A stretch of 64,000 nt of DNA. It comes from an uncultured Hungatella sp. Lineage in GTDB: Bacteria; Bacillota; Clostridia; Lachnospirales; Lachnospiraceae. Under the pieces are notes generated by a model, which worked only from the letters and a program-made list of their open reading frames with translations, did not search any database and was not told the DNA's origin. Below, in pieces: positions 17,738 to 24,822 of this stretch. The DNA is taken from positions 186,001 through 250,000 of the forward strand of contig CAJTOT010000001.1 of the NCBI GenBank assembly GCA_910577935.1, read 5' to 3'. Position numbers and translations under genes: made by a program. Numbering within the stretch: position 1 is the first letter of the stretch; every line of letters begins with the position of its first letter.

Positions 17738-20047
17738 TTAATTTTTTTGTAAATATGTCTCTCCAAGCCCCACAAGCTCCTGGAGGGAATACAAGCGGCA
17801 TTGCCGCAGACTCCCTGTGCCATAGTCAAACACCAGCTCCCCGTCTGAGATGTCGCAGAGGTCAGGAAGGTACGCCAGCGTCTCCAGCCTCCTGTTGAGC
17901 AGAAGGCCGTACCTCTGCCCCGCGGCGCTGGTGTATTCCGTGATGATATACTCTCCCGCCTGGGTCACGTATGTGAGATAGGAATCCGATTCCAGCGCTC
18001 CCACCTCCCTGCCCGACTCCCTGTCATACACCTGAGGCGTGCCGTGAAGGGGGGAGGTGATCCTGTATTCATCGGTAAAAAATTCTTCATACAGATCCTC
18101 TGACGGCGGATCCCTTTCAGTCTCCCATATCAGGGAGCCGTCCTGGGCGCTGTAGCGCCGGACAGTCCCGTCATACCATATGACCTCCAGCCAGGAGCCG
18201 TCTTCGCCTTTTTGAAACTGCTGGTCGTAGATATATTTAGAATCGGGAAGCTCTGTCTGTGCCACCACATTTCCCTCTTTGTCATAGATGCAGAAATCCT
18301 CGTAGCTGAACAGCATGGCCGTCTCTCCGTCTTCGCTGATGCGCGCCTCATCGTGGGCATAGCGGGCATCGTAGGACCACACCGCCGCTTCTTCATGGCT
18401 TTCCAGCTTCATAAGGCGCACCGACGGCTCGCTGCGGTTGGCCGCCAGGGCGTATCCCCCGGCTATGGCCACGAAATCACAGGGCTCCTGGCATACCTCC
18501 GACGACAGAAGGGCGGCTCCCTCATTGTAAAAGGAAAATCCGTTGTCATCGGTTGCTGTCATGACATAGGAATCTCCCACAAAAAATCCCGTGATGTTCT
18601 TGTCGCTGGTGTAAGCCAGCTCTGTCTCCTCCAGGGTATCCGGGTCGAACTGCACCAGGACATTCTGATTGGCCAGGTATATCCCTGATTCGTCAGCCTT
18701 CAGAAGGAAATTGTCCCGAGACTCCATGGCCCCCACATACGCGCCCTCCCCAGCGTCCACCAGCCCGAAGAGAGATTCATCTCCCTTGTTGGCGGCGAAG
18801 GCAAAATACGTTCCGCAGAAACCTCCCTCAAAATGCTCGTAGTCCGTCTCATCGTAGATAATCATGTTCTGTTCCGGTTCCTGGATATCGAAAATCCACA
18901 GCTCTCCCTTGGAAAAGCTGACTGCCAGCAGACTGCCGTCCCCGTTGAGGGCAAATATGCGGTCGGCAGGGTTGGCGAACAGATCGTTGGCCGCCACCGC
19001 CATCTCATGGCCTTCAAAGGAACACCGGGTGATCTCCTCCCCGTCGGCAAGGTTGTATATAACCGCGTAATCCTCGTCCCGGTTCACTGCCGCCGCAGCC
19101 TTCTTGTCCCCGGATACAGACAGGGTGGTGGCCTTGCCGCCGCTCCACAGAACCTTCTGCTGTTCCAGGTCATAGGCGGTGACTCCCTGCTCACCGGCAT
19201 AAAGGATGGTCCTCTCGTCCACGAACAGGATGTCGGAGAGGGCTGAATTCTCAGCCGGGAGAGCCGCGACCCTGTCTCCGCTCTCCATGTCAAACACTGC
19301 CGCCTCCTGCTGGCACACCACCGCGAACCGGGCTCCGCCGGGAGAGATAGCCACCGTAAATGGCGCCGCCGGCAGCTCCACCGTGTCGAGAGATTTAAAC
19401 CCGTCCGACAGGTTGTACACCCCCAAGGCGTCGGTGAGAGCCTTCTGGGCCTGGGCAGTCACAGGTGCGTTGAGTATGCTCTGCTCTGTGGGAATCCCCT
19501 GGAGCGCCTGCCTGACCGCCCCGGATATGTTGCCCTCCGCCAGGTCGTTGGCAGAGTACTCTGCCAGGGCAAGAGCCTCCTGGGTCTGTTCCAGCCGTTT
19601 CATACCCACAAAGGTGCTGGCTCCGCCGCCCAGGAACATAACCGACAGAACCGCCGCCCATATGGCTTCCCTCCGCTTGCGGCGGCGCACCCGGATATCG
19701 TTTTTGTGGAGCTGCCTAAAGGCGGTGAGCATCTCTGCCGCGGACTGGTAGCGGGCGGCCGGGTCGGGAGACATGGCCTTTTCTATAATCCCGGACACAG
19801 CCTGGCTGCACACCTCCGGCCCCAGGGGCTCCACCTCCGAAGCATTCTGGGCAGGACGCCTGCCGGATATGAGGTGGTAGAGGGTGGCGCCTAGGCTGTA
19901 TATGTCTGAACGCACGTCCAGAAGAACGGTTTTCCCGCTTCCGGTGGTGCTTCCTGTACCGGACAGGCCTGACTGGGCAGAGCGGCTTTTTGAGCCCTCC
20001 TCCTCTTTCACAGTCTCATCCATCCGCTGAAATTCAGACTCACTCAC
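17738..20047 (-). CDS. Ser/Thr kinase, C-terminal part: kinase C-lobe, TM, extracellular propeller
   Basis: This frame continues the kinase gene after a frameshift. It starts formally at GTG 20047, but the frame is open up to the SPE motif at about 20161. It holds the rest of the kinase domain (VLLDVRSDIYSLGATLYHLISGRRP, SPDPAARYQSAAEMLTAF), a basic stop-transfer stretch and a membrane helix (AIWAAVLSVMFLGGGASTFVG). About 550 residues of beta-propeller-like, WD40/PQQ-type repeats then lie outside the cell. In intact relatives this is one protein that senses outside and phosphorylates inside. A 22-bp gap separates it from the surface-protein gene. Whether this part is translated here is unclear. 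Confidence 0.8.
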   Translation of the reverse strand: MSESEFQRMDETVKEEEGSKSRSAQSGLSGTGSTTGSGKTVLLDVRSDIYSLGATLYHLISGRRPAQNASEVEPLGPEVCSQAVSGIIEKAMSPDPAARYQSAAEMLTAFRQLHKNDIRVRRRKRREAIWAAVLSVMFLGGGASTFVGMKRLEQTQEALALAEYSANDLAEGNISGAVRQALQGIPTEQSILNAPVTAQAQKALTDALGVYNLSDGFKSLDTVELPAAPFTVAISPGGARFAVVCQQEAAVFDMESGDRVAALPAENSALSDILFVDERTILYAGEQGVTAYDLEQQKVLWSGGKATTLSVSGDKKAAAAVNRDEDYAVIYNLADGEEITRCSFEGHEMAVAANDLFANPADRIFALNGDGSLLAVSFSKGELWIFDIQEPEQNMIIYDETDYEHFEGGFCGTYFAFAANKGDESLFGLVDAGEGAYVGAMESRDNFLLKADESGIYLANQNVLVQFDPDTLEETELAYTSDKNITGFFVGDSYVMTATDDNGFSFYNEGAALLSSEVCQEPCDFVAIAGGYALAANRSEPSVRLMKLESHEEAAVWSYDARYAHDEARISEDGETAMLFSYEDFCIYDKEGNVVAQTELPDSKYIYDQQFQKGEDGSWLEVIWYDGTVRRYSAQDGSLIWETERDPPSEDLYEEFFTDEYRITSPLHGTPQVYDRESGREVGALESDSYLTYVTQAGEYIITEYTSAAGQRYGLLLNRRLETLAYLPDLCDISDGELVFDYGTGSLRQCRLYSLQELVGLGETYLQKN

Positions 20048-20055
20048 CGTATGTT

Positions 20056-20685
20056 CTAGCTCCGTGGGCTGTGACAGACTTTCATCATGTCCCGCTTCTG
20101 GCGGCTCTCTGCGGACATGCAGCGCCGCCTGCCTTCTCGCGCTGGCATATTCGATGCCGTCTCCGGCGAGGCGTACCCGCGGCTGAACCCTGCCCTCACG
20201 GCGCCGTCTTCTCCCAGGGCAAGGGCGATGTTATAGTCTATCAGACAGATATCTCCGTTAGGCCGCAGCATGATATTGGCAGGCTTGATGTCGCCGTGGA
20301 GAATTCCGTGGGGCGGCCGGCCGTGGAGGTAAACCAGGGCTTCCAGCAGCTGGCAGGCCCACCGGATGACCTGAGGCTGACTCAATGCCTGTCCTCTCTT
20401 CAGCACATGGTCCAGGCTCTCCCCGTCGATAAAATCCATAACCGTGTAGACAACCCCATTTTCCTGGACAAAATCATAGACCTGGGGGATATAGGTATGG
20501 CTTAAGCCTTTCAGCATATCCACTTCCCGCCGCAGCGTCTCGGCTTTCGTGTCCAGTGTTCTCTTATCTGCCTTGAGAACAATCTGTTTATCCAGCCTTT
20601 GATGACGCCCTCTATATACGATTCCGCCGCCTCCGGCTCCTATCTCCTCCTGTATCTCATAGATGTCCGCTATCACTGAAGCCAT
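20056..20685 (-). CDS. Ser/Thr protein kinase, N-terminal part (frameshifted)
   Basis: A 209-residue open frame that encodes the N-lobe and catalytic loop of a Hanks-type kinase. It shows a glycine loop GAGGGG (16-21), the ATP lysine in QIVLKADK (Lys38), HGDIKPANI (130-138) with the catalytic Asp132, DYN in place of DFG (150-152), and GYASPE (170-175). The next 34 residues before the stop are unlike kinase sequence. The conserved DVRSDIYSLG region is in another frame, so one base appears to be missing near 20160. It is a non-RD kinase (HGD instead of HRD). AGGGGGTG precedes the ATG at 20685. It belongs to the Tad operon, with PP2C and FHA partners just upstream. Confidence 0.82.
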   Translation of the reverse strand: MASVIADIYEIQEEIGAGGGGIVYRGRHQRLDKQIVLKADKRTLDTKAETLRREVDMLKGLSHTYIPQVYDFVQENGVVYTVMDFIDGESLDHVLKRGQALSQPQVIRWACQLLEALVYLHGRPPHGILHGDIKPANIMLRPNGDICLIDYNIALALGEDGAVRAGFSRGYASPETASNMPAREGRRRCMSAESRQKRDMMKVCHSPRS

Positions 20686-20706
20686 CTCTTCACCCCCTTC
20701 TGGCTT

Positions 20707-20868
20707 TTACATATCCTGTGGCCTTCCGTACTCCTGTTCCAGCTTTTTCTTCAGCTTTTTCCCTGTAACTGTGAATATAATCAGACAAACCACCGCTAAA
20801 ACCGCCGTCCCTGACATCATCCCGATTCCTCCCCAGAACAGCAGCTGACTCTCAGATATATAGAACAT
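20707..20868 (-). CDS. Small single-pass membrane protein (53 aa)
   Basis: A 53-residue gene filling the gap between the prepilin peptidase and the kinase. It starts MFYISESQLLFWGGIG, has one membrane helix (GTAVLAVVCLIIFTVTG, about residues 19-35) and a basic cytoplasmic tail (KKLKKKLEQEYGRPQDM). GGGGATAGGAC lies directly before the ATG. It sits 16 bp after the peptidase stop and 21 bp before the kinase start, so it is very likely co-transcribed. I recognise no family; it may be an accessory of the kinase or the pilus machine. Confidence 0.72.
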   Translation of the reverse strand: MFYISESQLLFWGGIGMMSGTAVLAVVCLIIFTVTGKKLKKKLEQEYGRPQDM

Positions 20869-20884
20869 GTCCTATCCCCTCTTA

Positions 20885-21391
20885 TTATTTGATAAGATTT
20901 CCACATACGGAAAATGAAACCAAGTATCCCACTCCCAGACAGATTGCAAAAGGAAATTCATATGGAGTTTCCGCTTCATATCTTCTGTAGGTTCTCAGGT
21001 ATAACAGGCTCTTTCCATATTCCTTTAAGCGCAGCAGCCTCTTCTTGCCGTCTTTTTGCATTAAGAGGATGGCCAGGCTCATCGCGCCTCCTGCCAGAAG
21101 AGAACATATCAAAACAGCCGCAAACCTTTTTGTCCCAAGAAATGCCCCCATGGCGCACATGGTTTTCCCGTCTCCCGCCTTCACCGCCCCCAAAAGATAT
21201 AAGACAAAGCCTGCTGCCAGCCCTGCCCCCATGCCCTTTAAAGACATCACCAGCCCCTCTCCCCACAGCGCCTGACAGACAATGCCGGCAACGCAGCCGG
21301 ACACATTGTAGACGTTCTTGATTTTCCTGCTTTTCCAGTCCTGCCAGACTGCTCCGGCGAGAAATATCCCGCAGATCAGATCTACCACCAT
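20885..21391 (-). CDS. A24 prepilin peptidase (TadV/CpaA-like)
   Basis: A 168-residue membrane aspartic peptidase that should cleave the leader of Flp pilin or pseudopilins. The two catalytic aspartates are seen in WQDWKSRKI (Asp18) and VKAGDGK (about Asp74, the GxGD-type motif). It has four to five hydrophobic segments and a cytoplasmic loop near residues 115-140. The short length without an N-terminal methylase domain is typical of the TadV/CpaA type. It overlaps the PP2C gene by 10 bp. A second A24 peptidase is encoded 2.1 kb upstream in the same operon. Confidence 0.88.
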   Translation of the reverse strand: MVVDLICGIFLAGAVWQDWKSRKIKNVYNVSGCVAGIVCQALWGEGLVMSLKGMGAGLAAGFVLYLLGAVKAGDGKTMCAMGAFLGTKRFAAVLICSLLAGGAMSLAILLMQKDGKKRLLRLKEYGKSLLYLRTYRRYEAETPYEFPFAICLGVGYLVSFSVCGNLIK

Positions 21392-22170
21392 CGCCGCTCC
21401 TGTCTTATGAAAATAATCGAGCAGTTATCATCTGCCTTTGTCCTTTTGATCTTCCTCAGAGCCTCCTCCGCCTTCTCCTGGCAGGTTTTTTTCAGCCCCA
21501 GTATATCTCTCATGCTCTCCTGGTCAAGAAAACGGTAGGCTCCGTCGGAACACAGAACGATCTGCATGGAGCCTGCCATCGCCCCAACAGCGCTTTCTAC
21601 CTTCAGCTGATAGTCATGCCCCACAGCGTTTGTCAGCACATGTTCCATCCGGTGGCCCCGGACCTCCTCCGGCAGCAGGTCCCCTTTCTCCACCTCCTCC
21701 TGGCACCATGTCTGGTCTCTGGTAAGCTGTCTGACAGACGAATCCTTTTCATACAGGTAGATACGGCTGTCTCCTATCTGCTTCATGACAAACATTCCGT
21801 CGTACAAGAACATGACAGAGAGTGTGCTTCCTGTCCGTATTTTATCTGTCTCGGCCATCATAAGAATCCTGGAATTGCATGCCTCTATGGCGCATGAAAG
21901 GCTGTCGCTGACCTGCTCCATGAATTCTTCTCTCCCGGTTTTATTGAAACAGTTTGGAAGGGTCTGGGTCCACCACTGGTTTAAGCCCCTCATGATCTCG
22001 CTGCTGGCAAGCTCTCCCCGGTCCATGCCTCCCATCCCGTCAGCCACGGCGGCGAGGATAAACTCTTTTCTGTCAAATTTTCCTTTTTTTACGAGAATAC
22101 TGTCCTGATTGATTCTCCGGACATTTCCCTTGTCTGTCACATACCCTGTGTCATATTCGTATCTGGCCAT
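21382..22170 (-). CDS. PP2C-type Ser/Thr protein phosphatase
   Basis: A 262-residue cytoplasmic phosphatase of the PPM/PP2C family that uses two metal ions. The motifs are in order: GNVRRINQDSILV (near 15), AAVADGMGGMDRGELAS with the metal-binding Asp (about 41-57), TGSTLSVMF, IGDSRIYLY, LTRDQTW and LCSDGAYRFL. It should reverse phosphorylation by the kinase encoded two genes downstream. It lies 5 bp after the FHA gene and overlaps the next gene by 10 bp, so the three are coupled. Confidence 0.93.
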   Translation of the reverse strand: MARYEYDTGYVTDKGNVRRINQDSILVKKGKFDRKEFILAAVADGMGGMDRGELASSEIMRGLNQWWTQTLPNCFNKTGREEFMEQVSDSLSCAIEACNSRILMMAETDKIRTGSTLSVMFLYDGMFVMKQIGDSRIYLYEKDSSVRQLTRDQTWCQEEVEKGDLLPEEVRGHRMEHVLTNAVGHDYQLKVESAVGAMAGSMQIVLCSDGAYRFLDQESMRDILGLKKTCQEKAEEALRKIKRTKADDNCSIIFIRQERRWW

Positions 22171-22175
22171 AATCC

Positions 22176-23498
22176 TTATCCCTTTTTAAAGATTATTTCC
22201 TCGCTGGAGCAGGCGATCTGATCTCCGTCTGACAGAGGAACCGGGCTGTAGGGAGGAATCATCTGCCCATTTACATAGGTCTTATTCGTAGAATTCTCGT
22301 CAACTATACAGTATTCCCCCTGCTCCAGAGTAATGGTGGCGTGGCGCCTGGAGACTGTCGGTTTTATCATGGACAGGCTGCAGTTCTGTTTTCCGATGGA
22401 AAAGGGAAGTTTCAAAAGGGGATATGTTTTTCCCTGGTATATAAGGCAGGGTGTCCCCCCATTTTCCAGCTCTCCCTCCATAACCGTGCCTCCGCCCTCG
22501 TCTTCCATGACGGTTCCGCTCCATGACTGGGGCTGGTACGCAGGGGATGCCTGCTGCTGTTTCTCTTCTCTTGGCTGGTCCGCAGGTATTACATGGTCCT
22601 CCAGATCCAACTCCACCTTTGAAGTTTTCTTTTTCCCGAACAGAGAAAAACTCTTCTTTTCCTGCTTTTGCCTGCCTTTTGATTTCGTCTCCGGCGCCGC
22701 CTGGGACGCAGCCTTGAATCCGGGAACCGGAATGTCGCCGCCGAACAGCGGCGTCGTTTCTTGTCTCACTGCCTTGTCCTGCCTGTTGGCCTTCTTTTCT
22801 TCCAGGAATCTGCCAAATCCGGCTTTGTCTTTTTTCACCTCTTCAACAGGCGCCTCCTGGACCGGCTTCCTCTTTACAGTCTGCGCCGGCTGCAAAGGCT
22901 GCGCGGCCTGCAAAGGCTTCGTGGGCTGCGCGGAAATCTCCCGGTCCCCGGAAGGCTCTAAGGATTCCCTGAACGCCTTCAGGCTGAAATCAGGTCTGAT
23001 CAAAAAATGGAGGCACTCATTGAATTGTTCCTTTAATTCTGGTTTGGAAGAAAACAAACCGATAATCTCCAAAAAGAAATTTTTTATCTCCTGGCTTTTG
23101 TCCTGTCCCTGGGAAGCCACCGGATTGTATACGAGGAATACATGATACTGAGTGTCCACAAACACATATTCCTCCGACAAGACGCAACCGGAAATATTCA
23201 AAAAATATTCTTCCAGGTTCAGCATCGCGTCCGCCAGGTTGAAAAGCAGCTTTTTTCCGTTTTCTGCCGTAAGCTTTGTATTCTGAACCATGTGGCTCAG
23301 TTTCATCTTTCCTGTAATCTCATAGTTGAATTTTTCCTGTTCATCAATCACCTGAGAAAACATGGGAAGAAGGCCTGGTATCCGATTATTTTCCATCATG
23401 CGGACGCAGTATGGGATAACCTGCTCTCCTTCCTGTTCCTCCAGCACCAGAAAGGAAGCCTGTCCTTTTACCTGATATGATATATCTAAATGTCTCAT
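22176..23498 (-). CDS. FHA-domain protein with DUF6382-like N-terminus
   Basis: A 440-residue cytoplasmic protein. Residues 1-180 resemble the DUF6382 domain found with FHA domains in Tad-like loci of Firmicutes. A Lys/Gln-rich, probably disordered linker follows, then a C-terminal FHA domain (about 350-435) with FSIGKQNCSLSM, PTVSRRHATITL and NSTNKTYVNG, which binds phosphothreonine. I prefer the ATG at 23498 (GGGGGA seven bases upstream) over a TTG at 23516. It probably reads the phosphorylation state set by the kinase and the PP2C enzyme of the same operon. The target is unknown. Confidence 0.9.
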   Translation of the reverse strand: MRHLDISYQVKGQASFLVLEEQEGEQVIPYCVRMMENNRIPGLLPMFSQVIDEQEKFNYEITGKMKLSHMVQNTKLTAENGKKLLFNLADAMLNLEEYFLNISGCVLSEEYVFVDTQYHVFLVYNPVASQGQDKSQEIKNFFLEIIGLFSSKPELKEQFNECLHFLIRPDFSLKAFRESLEPSGDREISAQPTKPLQAAQPLQPAQTVKRKPVQEAPVEEVKKDKAGFGRFLEEKKANRQDKAVRQETTPLFGGDIPVPGFKAASQAAPETKSKGRQKQEKKSFSLFGKKKTSKVELDLEDHVIPADQPREEKQQQASPAYQPQSWSGTVMEDEGGGTVMEGELENGGTPCLIYQGKTYPLLKLPFSIGKQNCSLSMIKPTVSRRHATITLEQGEYCIVDENSTNKTYVNGQMIPPYSPVPLSDGDQIACSSEEIIFKKG

Positions 23499-23512
23499 GT
23501 CTTTATCCCCCG

Positions 23513-24115
23513 TCAAAATAGTGATCCCAAAAATAGAAACGGCACAAAGGGCAGCTCTGTCTTAAGCTGCGCCTTCTTTCTGAGCAGCAGGATTCCGCTG
23601 ACCACCGCCGCAAAAAGCACAGCCCTGAACAGAAGTGACAGAACACCCATAAGCCCTGCAGCCCATCCGCACAAAACCATGAGCTTTACATCCCCCAGAC
23701 CTACGGAATCTTTTTTGCACATGTAGGCGGCCAGCAGAATGCCTGACCCAGCCGCCGCCCCCAGCAGAGAATCCGCCAGAAGCATGGCGTCAAAAAACAA
23801 CAGCCTGTGGATAACCAGAAGTATTCCGTAGATAACCAGCAGCTGGTCTGGAACTATCCTCTCCTTCCAGTCAATCCAGGCAGCCGTCATCAGCAGACTT
23901 GACAGCAGCCAGAATTTCACCGTCTGATAGGTGATTCCTCCATACATAAAGTTTCCGTAAAAAACAAGGAGCAGCGAGCCGGCAAAAAGAATCAGCTCCT
24001 GTCTTCTTAAACGCCTTATCTGGCCTGTGTTCCATTTCCACTCCCATACCAGTTCTGCTGTCGCCAATATATAGTTAAAGACGCCTAATCCCAAACCGGC
24101 CGCCATCAGATCCAT
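23513..24115 (-). CDS. Second A24 prepilin peptidase
   Basis: A 200-residue polytopic membrane protein with the A24 signature: AAWIDWKERIVPDQLL with the first Asp and SVGLGDVKLMVLCGW with the GxGD Asp. It has about six hydrophobic segments. The ATG at 24115 is chosen because GAGGT stands about ten bases upstream and the start follows the TadE-like stop by one base; an ATG 13 codons upstream lies inside that gene. It differs from the shorter peptidase at 20885-21391, so the two may serve different pilin-like substrates. Confidence 0.87.
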   Translation of the reverse strand: MDLMAAGLGLGVFNYILATAELVWEWKWNTGQIRRLRRQELILFAGSLLLVFYGNFMYGGITYQTVKFWLLSSLLMTAAWIDWKERIVPDQLLVIYGILLVIHRLLFFDAMLLADSLLGAAAGSGILLAAYMCKKDSVGLGDVKLMVLCGWAAGLMGVLSLLFRAVLFAAVVSGILLLRKKAQLKTELPFVPFLFLGSLF

Positions 24116-24116
24116 A

Positions 24117-24812
24117 TCACTTTTTACCTCGAATTCCTGCCGTCTTTCCTCCAACCCATGGGTGAACCCGAACCGCCTGTCTCATGGGAATCTTGTCAAA
24201 GAAACTTGCAAACATATTGTGCCTGTATGTATAAACCGCCATGAAGATGATATCATTGTTCTCCCCTTCGTTGAGAAGAAACACGTGATACTTGATTTCC
24301 CCGTCTATAAGATTTGTGTTGATATTCATATCTTTTATATACTGGTCCATCATCAGTTTCACGATTCCGCCGCTGGCCGCGTCGATTCCTGACGCGAAAA
24401 GATATCCCTTCACATCTTCCAGCCCAATGGCCCCGATGCTGTTCTTTACATCTGTGATGTCCTGATGCAGTTTGTTTCCGCTGTCCACCAGCGCGGGAAG
24501 TTTTTCCAGACTGATCCCGTCGTTGATGATCTGCAGCGTGCCGGTGGCAGAATCAGCCACGTTGGTGACTGACTCCTGAAGCTGCTGCGCCTTTCCCTTT
24601 GTCTCGTCGCTCATGGTAAACTGATTGATATCTGTCAGAAGCGATACTGCGTAAAAGTATTCCCCCACCGTGTTTCCCACATGGTTCAGCCCCTGCTGAA
24701 TCACCAGCTGGAGATAAAAGATATTGAGAAAATTAATAATCAGAAGCAGCACCAGAATAAATAAAGGCAGCGTCAGGGAAGCTTCCACGGTCATAGAACC
24801 TTTCTTTCTCAT
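24117..24812 (-). CDS. TadE/TadF-like pseudopilin
   Basis: A 231-residue protein with a prepilin-type leader: MRKKG, then SMTVE (Glu at +5) and the hydrophobic helix ASLTLPLFILVLLLIINFL. The remaining part is expected outside the membrane and has no motif that I can name. TadE-like pseudopilins are minor components of Flp pili and depend on a dedicated prepilin peptidase. It lies 10 bp after the DUF5702 gene and is followed at once by the second peptidase, which may process it. Confidence 0.83.
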   Translation of the reverse strand: MRKKGSMTVEASLTLPLFILVLLLIINFLNIFYLQLVIQQGLNHVGNTVGEYFYAVSLLTDINQFTMSDETKGKAQQLQESVTNVADSATGTLQIINDGISLEKLPALVDSGNKLHQDITDVKNSIGAIGLEDVKGYLFASGIDAASGGIVKLMMDQYIKDMNINTNLIDGEIKYHVFLLNEGENNDIIFMAVYTYRHNMFASFFDKIPMRQAVRVHPWVGGKTAGIRGKK

Positions 24813-24822
24813 AATCCTCCTC

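Noticed and set aside
20663..20848. Plus-strand small frame in the kinase/peptidase gap
   Set aside because: The minus-strand 53-residue frame has a better ribosome binding site, operon position and a membrane-protein pattern.
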